Shown here piece by piece: positions 41,878 to 49,174 of a stretch of DNA of 64,000 bases (its first letter is position 1; each line of letters begins with the position of its first letter). The stretch lies in NCBI RefSeq assembly GCF_035967765.1, contig NZ_JAYWIT010000023.1. One strand, written 5' to 3'. The stretch is from Conexibacter stalactiti. Lineage in GTDB: Bacteria > Actinomycetota > Thermoleophilia > Solirubrobacterales > Solirubrobacteraceae. Made by a program: the position numbers and the translations under genes. Under the pieces are notes generated by a model that searched no databases, had not been told where the DNA came from, and worked only from the letters and a program-made list of their open reading frames with translations.

Positions 41878-43565
41878 GCCGCACCCCGCAGCGTCGCGAT
41901 CAGCGCGTCCGGGTCGGGCGGCGCGGCGGTGCCGCGCCAGGCGACGTGGCGATCGGGCCGGACGAGCACCATCGGCGCACCGTACAGCTCGCGCAGCGCC
42001 GGGTCGGACAGGCGCAGCTCGGCGAGCGGGAGGCGCTGGGCGCGGGCGGCTTCGAGCAGGCCGGTCGCGTCGTCGGCGTCGGCGTCGGCGCCATCCGCGT
42101 CGAGAGCGGCGCCGTCGCCGCCCAGCCGCAGCAGCGCGTACCCGGGACCGGCCGCGTCGAGCAGGTCGTAGAGCGGGACGCCGTCGACCTCGGCGTGCGG
42201 CGCGCGATGGCCGGGGCGTGCCAGCGGCGCGTAGTCGCCGCTGCTCCAGACCGGGGCGACCGTGCCGTCGGCCGCGACGATCGGCGAGCCGTCGTAGCGC
42301 TGGTCGAGCACGACGCCCTCCGATCTCCAGCGCGGCAGGAAGGTCGCCGCGACCTCCTGCGCGAGCGCGACGTCGGCCGCGGGCGAGCCCGGGTCGGCGA
42401 GGTCGTCGCGCCGCCGCGCGATGATCTCGGCCAGCGCCTCGTGCTGCTCGACCACCGTCTCCAGCGACCGCAGCCCGGTCTGCCAGGCGATCGGCCGGCG
42501 CTCGACGTCGTAGCTGTCGAGCAGCGCCTCCCCGCCCCAGCCCTCCAGCACGGCGGTGAGCTTCCACGCGAGGTTGGCGGCGTCGCCGATCCCGACGTTC
42601 ATGTTCTGGCCCATGTTCGGCGGGAACAGGTGCGCCGCGTCGCCGGCCAGCAGCACGCGGCCGCGCCGGTAGCCTCTCGCGATCTCGCAGCGCGCGGCGT
42701 AGCTGGAGTACGACTCGATCGTCGCGCCGACGTCGGCGCCGAGGACGGCGTCGATCGCGTCGCGCACGGCGCGCTCGTCGATCTCGGCCTCGCTCGCGAA
42801 CGGGCCGATCCCGAACCGCCAGCGGTCGGCCTCGTACGCGAGGAAGATGCTCTGCGCCCGCTCGTTGACGACGAAGTTGATCGCCGCCGGTGCGGTCCCC
42901 AGGCGCTCGAACAGCTCGGGAACGCGAATGTGGACGTTGGCGAAGTGGCCGGCCTGCTGCGAGACGTCGCGGGTGATTCCGGCGCGCTCGCGCACGGCGC
43001 TGGCGCCGCCGTCGCAGCCGACGAGGTAGCGCGCCCGCACCGTGTGACGGCGGCCGTCGCGGGCGTCGCGGAAGGTCGCGCGAACCGCCTCGCCGCTGTC
43101 GTCGTGATCGGTCAGCTGGACCCCGCTGACGATCGTCGCGCCCGCCTCGGCGGCCGCCTCGCGCAGCGCGCGGGTCGTCAGGTACTGCGGCTGGATGTGG
43201 TGGTTCTCGACGGCGACCTCACGCCAGCCGCCCAGCTCGCCCGGGCGGGCGAGCCGCGCCAGCGCGCGACCGGCGATCGACGTGCGAAAGGCCATCTCCT
43301 GAAACCACTCCTGCGGCACGCTGCTGCGGTGCGCGCGGACGCGCTCGGCGACGCCGAGCGCACGCAGCCGCTCCATGCTGTGCATGCTGAGGTTCTGCGC
43401 CCGCACGTTGTGCTCGGGCACGTTCAGGTACTGCTCGGCGACGACCGTCCGCACGCCGCGGCGCGCGAGGTCGAGCGCGAGGACGGCGCCGACCGGGCCG
43501 GCGCCGGCGATCAGCACGTCGGTCTCCGGCGGCAGCGGACCCGGCGCGTAGACGACCTCCGGCAT
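41874..43565 (-). CDS. FAD-dependent aromatic monooxygenase (PheA/TfdB, class A flavoprotein)
   Basis: 563 aa. N-terminal dinucleotide motif LIAGAGPVGAVLALDLARRGVRTVVAEQ, the second FAD motif VGCDGGASAVRERAG, and GDAAHLFPPNMGQNMNVGIGDAANLAWKL, followed by a thioredoxin-like C-terminal domain, as in phenol-type hydroxylases. It hydroxylates an aromatic or similar ring using NAD(P)H and O2. One-base TGATG overlap with the gene before it and ATGA overlap with the amidase. Confidence 0.92.
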   Translation of the reverse strand: MPEVVYAPGPLPPETDVLIAGAGPVGAVLALDLARRGVRTVVAEQYLNVPEHNVRAQNLSMHSMERLRALGVAERVRAHRSSVPQEWFQEMAFRTSIAGRALARLARPGELGGWREVAVENHHIQPQYLTTRALREAAAEAGATIVSGVQLTDHDDSGEAVRATFRDARDGRRHTVRARYLVGCDGGASAVRERAGITRDVSQQAGHFANVHIRVPELFERLGTAPAAINFVVNERAQSIFLAYEADRWRFGIGPFASEAEIDERAVRDAIDAVLGADVGATIESYSSYAARCEIARGYRRGRVLLAGDAAHLFPPNMGQNMNVGIGDAANLAWKLTAVLEGWGGEALLDSYDVERRPIAWQTGLRSLETVVEQHEALAEIIARRRDDLADPGSPAADVALAQEVAATFLPRWRSEGVVLDQRYDGSPIVAADGTVAPVWSSGDYAPLARPGHRAPHAEVDGVPLYDLLDAAGPGYALLRLGGDGAALDADGADADADDATGLLEAARAQRLPLAELRLSDPALRELYGAPMVLVRPDRHVAWRGTAAPPDPDALIATLRGAA

Positions 43566-44317
43566 CAGGCGGCCGCCGGCTCGGCGCGCACGACGAAGAT
43601 CGTCTCGGAGGTCGTCGCCGCCGAGCGCTCGTGGTCGAGGAACTCCAGCTCGTCCGCGGTCACCGCCGTCCGCACGGCCGGGTCGCACGTGACGCTGCGG
43701 AAGTGCGCGACGTCGTCGTAGTGGGGCTCGGAGAGCGCATGGAACGGCGCGGCCGCCAGCCCGGTGGCCTCCGCCGCCAGCGCGCTGCGCTCGCCGTCGA
43801 CGGTCGTGAAGCGGAAGCCGGCGAGGCGGTTGGCGACCGGTCTCCCGTCGGGGTCGTCGGGCAGCGCGATCGTGACGTGGCGCTCGCGCAGGCGGGTCAG
43901 GAACTGCTCACGCGAGAAGTCCTCGCGCGGGTTCTGCAGGAAGGTGACGACGAACGGGCCGTCGCCCTCCTTCACGTCCATCTGGCGGCCGACGAGGATG
44001 CGCGAGCGGCGCTCGTCGATCACCGGTTCCGCCAGACCCTCGACGAGCGCGCCGACGGTCGCCGCGATCTTCAGCCGCGCCGGCCCCCACGCGTCGAGCG
44101 TCGCGTCGAACGGCCGCAGGTTCGGCAGCAGCTCGCGGAAGTGCGTCTCGGCGAGGTCGGTCACCGGCCGGCGCACGGTCGCGCGCACCGAGACCTCCGG
44201 CCCGAGGGCGGCGGCCCAGACCTCGGCGAGCTGCCGCACGTGCGCGCGCAGCAGCTCCTCCTCGCCGTGCTGCGCGGCGAGCTGCAGCGACACGCGATCG
44301 GGAGAGGGTGAGGTCAT
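43565..44317 (-). CDS. Uncharacterised protein with an EthD-like dimeric alpha/beta barrel half
   Basis: 250 aa, no signal peptide or membrane segment. The N-terminal half (VSLQLAAQHGEEELLRAHVRQLAEVWAAAL) is unrecognised. The C-terminal half has an EthD-like pattern: FVVTFLQNPREDFSREQFLTRLRERHVTIAL, then VAHFRSVTCDPAVRTAVTADELEFLDHERS. EthD-like proteins include small lyases or isomerases acting on products of oxygenases. Overlaps both neighbours by 1-4 nt, so it probably helps the monooxygenase or the amidase. A duplicated barrel, with the N-terminal half diverged, is possible. Confidence 0.7.
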   Translation of the reverse strand: MTSPSPDRVSLQLAAQHGEEELLRAHVRQLAEVWAAALGPEVSVRATVRRPVTDLAETHFRELLPNLRPFDATLDAWGPARLKIAATVGALVEGLAEPVIDERRSRILVGRQMDVKEGDGPFVVTFLQNPREDFSREQFLTRLRERHVTIALPDDPDGRPVANRLAGFRFTTVDGERSALAAEATGLAAAPFHALSEPHYDDVAHFRSVTCDPAVRTAVTADELEFLDHERSAATTSETIFVVRAEPAAA

Positions 44318-45852
44318 GCGTGGCTCCTTGAGGGATCGGATTGGGTCAGAAGGTCGTCGTCGCCGAGGTAGCCGGCGGTCAGCTCGCCGATCTCGTCGCG
44401 CATCGCCGCGGCCGGGCCCTGCGCGGTCACGCGCCCGTCGGCGAGCAGGTAGGCGCGGTCGGCGACGTCGAGCGCGCGGTGGACGTGCTGCTCGACGAGC
44501 AGCACGCCGCAGCCGGAGGCGAGCGCGACCTCGCGCAGCGTCGCGAGCAGCTGCTCGACGATCAGCGGCGCGAGGCCGAGGCTCATCTCGTCGATCATCA
44601 GCAGGCGCGGCGCCATCGCCAGCCCGCGCGCGATCGCCAGCATCTGCTGCTCGCCGCCGGAGAGGACCGACGCGCGCCGGCCGCTGATCGCCGCCAGCGC
44701 CGGGAAGATCGCCAGCACGCGCGCCAGCTCCTCGCGCGAGCGGGCGGCCAGCCGCAGGTTCTCGGCGACGGTCAGCTCGCCGAACAGCTCGCGGTTCTCG
44801 GGCACGTGCGCGACGCCGGCGCGGGCGATCTTCTCGGTCGCCCAGCCCTTGACGTCGGTGTCGCCGACCCGCACCACGCCGCGCGCGGAGACGAGCCCGG
44901 AGATCGCCAGCAGCGTCGTCGTCTTGCCGGCGCCGTTGGCGCCGAGCAGCGCGACGACCTCGCCGGCGCCGACGCGCAGGTCGATGCCGTGCACGACGTC
45001 GAGGCCGTCGTAGCCGGCGTGGAGGCCCTCGACCGCCAGGACGGTCGGCTCCGCGACGACCTCGATCTGCTGCGGCGGGGCCTGCGCGGGTGCGTCGGCG
45101 TCAGCGTCCCCGACCCCGAGGTACGCCTCCGCGACCGCGGCCGAGGCGCGGATCTGCTGCGGGCTGCCGCGCTCGATCAGCCTGCCGAAGTCGAGCACGG
45201 CGACCTCGTCGCAGAGGCCGAGCACGAAGCCCATGTCGTGGTCGATCACGAGCACCGCGGCGCCGTCGTCGGCGAGCGCGCGCAGGTGGACGGCGAGCCT
45301 GCGCCCCTCGGCCTCCGACAGCCCAGCGGCCGGCTCGTCGACGAGCAGCACCCGCGGGCGCACGGCGACCGCGCGCGCCAGGCCGGTGACGACACGCTGG
45401 ACGTGGGTGATCGCGTTCGGCAGCCGCTCGGCGACGCCGTCCAGCTCGAACCGCTCCAGCAGCTCCTGCGTGACGGCGTCGGGACCGTCGCCGCGGACCC
45501 GCAGCAGGTCGCGCGCGAACTGCAGCCGCCCCGGCCGCCGCAGCGCGACGCGCAGGTTCTCCTCGACCGTCAGGTCGGCGAACAGCTGCACGCCCTGCCA
45601 GGTGCGCGCGATCCCCAGCTCGGCGCGCTCGTGCGCGCGCACGCCGAGCACGTCGCGGCCCTCCAGCTCGAGCGTGCCGGTCAGCGGCGCGAAGCCCGTG
45701 ATCGCGTCGACGAGCGAGGTCTTGCCGGCGCCGTTGGGGCCGATCAGCCCGGTGACGCGGCCGCCGTCGAGATCGAGGTCGACGGCGTTGACGGCGGTCA
45801 CGCCGCCGTAGCGGACGGTCAGCCCGCGGCCGTGCAGCAGCGGCCCGCTCAT
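44314..45852 (-). CDS. Fused branched-chain-type ABC ATPase (LivG-LivF fusion)
   Basis: 512 aa with two nucleotide-binding domains. First (LivG type): GPNGAGKTS, ELGIARTWQGVQLFADLTVEENL, Walker B LLVDEPAAGLSEAE; its signature is degenerate, reading THVQRVVTGLARA where LSYGQQR-type sequences are usual. Second (LivF type): GANGAGKTT, VLSGGEQQMLAIARGLA, LMIDEMSLGLAP. The asymmetry suggests one of the two ATP sites is non-hydrolytic. A Pro/Ala/Gln linker joins the halves. ATGA overlaps on both sides. Confidence 0.92.
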   Translation of the reverse strand: MSGPLLHGRGLTVRYGGVTAVNAVDLDLDGGRVTGLIGPNGAGKTSLVDAITGFAPLTGTLELEGRDVLGVRAHERAELGIARTWQGVQLFADLTVEENLRVALRRPGRLQFARDLLRVRGDGPDAVTQELLERFELDGVAERLPNAITHVQRVVTGLARAVAVRPRVLLVDEPAAGLSEAEGRRLAVHLRALADDGAAVLVIDHDMGFVLGLCDEVAVLDFGRLIERGSPQQIRASAAVAEAYLGVGDADADAPAQAPPQQIEVVAEPTVLAVEGLHAGYDGLDVVHGIDLRVGAGEVVALLGANGAGKTTTLLAISGLVSARGVVRVGDTDVKGWATEKIARAGVAHVPENRELFGELTVAENLRLAARSREELARVLAIFPALAAISGRRASVLSGGEQQMLAIARGLAMAPRLLMIDEMSLGLAPLIVEQLLATLREVALASGCGVLLVEQHVHRALDVADRAYLLADGRVTAQGPAAAMRDEIGELTAGYLGDDDLLTQSDPSRSHA

Positions 45853-47855
45853 CGCGCCAGCCTCGCCGCCGCGCGCTTGGCCGAGCGCCCGGCGAAGCGC
45901 GCCCGCCCTCTGTCCCATTGATGGCGGAAGACGCCCGCGGCGCCCTCGGGCTCCGCCAGCACGGCCGTCACGACGCCGAGACCGCCGGCGAGCATGTAGT
46001 ACTCGCTCGGGATCCCGAAGACCGACGTCGTGAGGTGGAACATCACGCCCTGCGTGACGCCGAGCGCGGCGATCACCGCGCCGGTCACGGTCGTGATGCC
46101 GCCGAGATAGGCGACGGCGAGGAACGAGACGGCCGTGATCGCGCTGAAGCGCTCCGGCCCGATCGCGCCGAAGCTGTAGGCGTACAGCACGCCCGCGATG
46201 CCGCCGAGGAAGCCGGCGAGCGCAAACGCCTGCAGCTTCGCGCGCGCGACGTTGACGCCGGCGCCGATCGCCGCGCTCTCGTTCGAGCGGATCGCCAGCA
46301 TCCGCATGCCGGAGGGGCTGCGGCGGAGGTTGACGACGAGGATCGAGACGAACAGCAGCACGGCGAGGACGACGAGCCCGAAGCCGGGCTCTGGCACCTG
46401 TCCGTCGCCGGCCCAGAAGGAGTCGGTCGCGCCGAACGGGATCCCGAACAGCTCGGGCGCGGGCGCGCGCGCCGGCTGCAGCCCGCCGCCCCAGTTGGGG
46501 TGCCGGAACCACACCTCCTGCACCGCGACGGCGCCGGCCAGCGTCACGACGGCGAGCTGCATCCCGCGGATGCGGATCGCCGGGATCGCGACGAGCACGC
46601 CGACGACGGTCGCGATCAGCACGCCGAGCAGCGGGCCGATCGGGGTCCCGATGCCCCAGTCCTCCGACAGCCGCGCGGCGACGAAGGCGGCGACCCCGCC
46701 GAGCGTGATCGACTCGAAGGTGAGCTGACCGATGTAGCCGGTGACGACGATGAGCGAGAGGCAGACGATCGCGCCGATCATCGTGTTGATCGTCGCCTGG
46801 CGCCAGCCGAAGTCGAGCAGCGAGAGCGCGCCGATCGCGATCGCGGCGCTGATCATCATCCGCACGCGGACGGCCGAGGGGCGCGGCGCGGCAGGCAGCT
46901 TCGGGGCGGCGACGGTGAGGCGGTCGGGCATCCGCCGGCCGCGCGCGAACAGCACGACGGCGATCACGAAGAACGGCAGCGCCGCCTTGATCCCCGGCAG
47001 CGGGATGCCGTTCGCCGTCGGGTACCAGCTCTGCGTCTCGGCGTAGGTCAGCAGCGACTGGCTGATCGCGATCCCGAAGCCGCCGAGCACGGCGAGCCAG
47101 AAGGAGCGGAAGCCGGCGAGCACGGCGGCGCCGAGCGCCGGCACGATCATCAGCGTGTAGACGTCGGGCAGCAGCGTCGTCATCGGCGCGACGAGGATCC
47201 CGACGATGCCGCCGAGGACCGAGGAGAGGACCCAGTTGGTCGCCTCGATGCGCGTCGAGGAGAGGCCGATCAGCTGCGCGCCGGTGCGCTTCTCCGCGGC
47301 CGCGCGCGTCGCGAGACCGAAGCGCGTGAAGCGGAACAGCGCCCACAGCGCGAACGCGATCGCGATCACGATCGCGGCGAGGATCAGGCGGTCGGCGGGG
47401 ACCGCGACGCCGAGCGCGTGGACCGGCCGCTCGGTCAGCACCGGCTGGAGGTTCTGCAGCTCGGCGCCGAACTGCAGGATCACCGCCGCCTGCAGCACGA
47501 GCAGCACGCCGGAGGAGGCGACGACGCGCGCGAGCGGCCCGACGTCGCGCAGCCGGCGGTAGACGAGGAAGTACTGCACCAGCCCCAGCGCCGCCGCCAG
47601 CAGCACGCTGATCGTCAGCGCGGAGGGGACGCCGAGCCGCATCCCCTCCGGCGTCAGCGGGATCATGAAGCCGACGAACAGCTGGCCCTCCTCGCGCAGT
47701 GCGAGGTAGGCATAGGCGACGTATGCCGCGCTCGCCCCGGCTGCGAAGTTCAGCACTCCCGACCCGCGGTAGGTCAGGACCAGGCCGAGGCCGAGCGCCG
47801 CGTAGACGGCGCCCAGCCCGAGGCCGAGGAAGACGAACGCGAGCAGGTCGCTCAC
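45849..47855 (-). CDS. Fused branched-chain-type ABC permease (LivH-LivM fusion)
   Basis: 668 aa, GTG start overlapping the binding-protein stop. N-terminal half LivH-like (FVFLGLGLGAVYAALGLGLVLTYRGSGVLNFAAG; GIVGILVAPMTTLLP), C-terminal half LivM-like (IVCLSLIVVTGYIGQLTFESITLGGVAAF; LAIRSNESAAIGAGVNVARAKLQAFALAGFLGGIAGVLYAY). More than a dozen hydrophobic segments. It makes the whole channel from one polypeptide. These importers carry amino acids, amides, urea or aromatic acids. Confidence 0.92.
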   Translation of the reverse strand: MSDLLAFVFLGLGLGAVYAALGLGLVLTYRGSGVLNFAAGASAAYVAYAYLALREEGQLFVGFMIPLTPEGMRLGVPSALTISVLLAAALGLVQYFLVYRRLRDVGPLARVVASSGVLLVLQAAVILQFGAELQNLQPVLTERPVHALGVAVPADRLILAAIVIAIAFALWALFRFTRFGLATRAAAEKRTGAQLIGLSSTRIEATNWVLSSVLGGIVGILVAPMTTLLPDVYTLMIVPALGAAVLAGFRSFWLAVLGGFGIAISQSLLTYAETQSWYPTANGIPLPGIKAALPFFVIAVVLFARGRRMPDRLTVAAPKLPAAPRPSAVRVRMMISAAIAIGALSLLDFGWRQATINTMIGAIVCLSLIVVTGYIGQLTFESITLGGVAAFVAARLSEDWGIGTPIGPLLGVLIATVVGVLVAIPAIRIRGMQLAVVTLAGAVAVQEVWFRHPNWGGGLQPARAPAPELFGIPFGATDSFWAGDGQVPEPGFGLVVLAVLLFVSILVVNLRRSPSGMRMLAIRSNESAAIGAGVNVARAKLQAFALAGFLGGIAGVLYAYSFGAIGPERFSAITAVSFLAVAYLGGITTVTGAVIAALGVTQGVMFHLTTSVFGIPSEYYMLAGGLGVVTAVLAEPEGAAGVFRHQWDRGRARFAGRSAKRAAARLAR

Positions 47856-49174
47856 GGCGTGTTGTCCTCCCAGACGTCGTCGCCGACGTAGCTGGAGACG
47901 ATCGCCGTCGGGCTGCAGAGCGCCGGCTGCCCCTCAGCGGCGAGCGAGCCGCAGGCGAGTCTCTGCGGGCCGGCGAAGACCGGGCCCTCGAACGCTCTCA
48001 GCGCTCTCTCGACGTTCTCGAAGGTGAGCGCGTCGACGCCCAGCTCGTTGAAGATCTTCGCGAGCGCGAGCGTGTTGCCGAACGGGAAGATGAGGCTGTA
48101 CGGGACGCCCGACTGGTACTCCTCCATCGCCGCCTGCACGGCCGCGACCTCGGGGTTGGAGGGGTCGTTGTAGTTGGCGCTCTGGTAGATGAAGTTCCAT
48201 CTCGGATAGTCGCCGAGCGCCTCCGCGACCTCTCTGCTGGCGCACAGGTCGGTGCCGATCACCGGCGTGTCGATGCCGAGGCTGGTCTTCGTCTTCTCCA
48301 GCTGGGCGCAGGTCGCGCCGGAGCCGAGGAAGACGATCGCGTCGGCGTCCTTCGCCTTCGTCGCGACGAGCGCGGCGTTCAGCTGCGCGCCCTCCTCGCC
48401 CATCGAGGCGGCCGTGTATGTCATCCCGAGGTCCTCGAAGGCGGGCGCGAGCGCCTGCACGCCGCGCTCGTCGCCGCCGTAGACGAAGGCGACCTTTCTG
48501 GCGTCGAGTCTGTCCTTCGCGAACTGCGCCATCGTCGTGCCGGTGCGGGCGGCGCCGGGCGTGTAGAAGACGGCCGGGGCGACGAGCGACGACGGCTCGA
48601 TCGCGAGTCCGCCGAGGATCGCGCGGCGGCCTCTCAGCGTCGTGTAGATCGGGTCCAGGGCGCTGCCCATGCCGATCTGGACGACGGCGACGTCGTCGTC
48701 AGCGGCGAATCTCTGCGCGCACGCCTGGTTGTCCTCGGCGGCGTTGACGACGAAGCAGGTCTCCAGCTCCAGCGGGTGCCCCTCGATCCCGCCGAGCTGC
48801 TCGTTGACGAGGTCGACGGCGGCCTGCGCGGTGGCGGTCGCGTCGGGGTCGTCCTCGACGCCGCCCTGCGTGTTGATGAAGCCGATCTTGACCGGCTTCA
48901 GGCTGGCGTCGGCTCTGCCGGGCGTGCCGCCGACGTACGCGGCGGCCAGTCTCGCGGCGTCGCCGAGCGGGCCGGAAGCGGTCCCGCCGGCGCCCGTCGC
49001 GGTGGTGCTCGTCGCCGCGGGCGCGGCGTCGGCGGCGGTGGAGCTGTCAGCCTTCTCCTCGCCGCAGGCGGCGACGAACAGCGCGGCCGCCAGCAGCGGG
49101 GCGGCGAGTGCCGCCCGCAGCGTGCGCCGGCGAGGGCGCGACGAGCGTGGCGGTCCAGAAGTGACGCGGGACAT
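47852..49174 (-). CDS. Branched-chain-type ABC transporter substrate-binding lipoprotein
   Basis: 440 aa. Basic N terminus, hydrophobic core and lipobox (FVAACGE, Cys38), an Ala/Thr-rich linker, then a type-I periplasmic-binding fold (VKIGFINTQGGVEDDPDATATAQAAVDLVNEQLGGIEGHPLELE; DARKVAFVYGGDERGVQALAPAFEDLGM). First gene of the importer-amidase operon. Arginine is often AGA. Its ATG overlaps, on the opposite strand, the ATG of the LuxR-type regulator, an unusual head-to-head arrangement that leaves no intergenic promoter space. Confidence 0.92.
   Translation of the reverse strand: MSRVTSGPPRSSRPRRRTLRAALAAPLLAAALFVAACGEEKADSSTAADAAPAATSTTATGAGGTASGPLGDAARLAAAYVGGTPGRADASLKPVKIGFINTQGGVEDDPDATATAQAAVDLVNEQLGGIEGHPLELETCFVVNAAEDNQACAQRFAADDDVAVVQIGMGSALDPIYTTLRGRRAILGGLAIEPSSLVAPAVFYTPGAARTGTTMAQFAKDRLDARKVAFVYGGDERGVQALAPAFEDLGMTYTAASMGEEGAQLNAALVATKAKDADAIVFLGSGATCAQLEKTKTSLGIDTPVIGTDLCASREVAEALGDYPRWNFIYQSANYNDPSNPEVAAVQAAMEEYQSGVPYSLIFPFGNTLALAKIFNELGVDALTFENVERALRAFEGPVFAGPQRLACGSLAAEGQPALCSPTAIVSSYVGDDVWEDNTP

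Noticed and set aside
44341..47891. Two plus-strand open frames of 526 and 657 codons opposite the Liv-type transporter genes
   Set aside because: Low-complexity Arg/Ala/Asp-rich translations with no motifs, typical antisense frames of GC-rich genes; the minus-strand frames carry all ABC motifs.
48669..49172. Upstream extension of the LuxR-type frame by 168 codons
   Set aside because: It runs antisense to the Liv binding-protein gene, has no motif, and would place the start far inside that gene.
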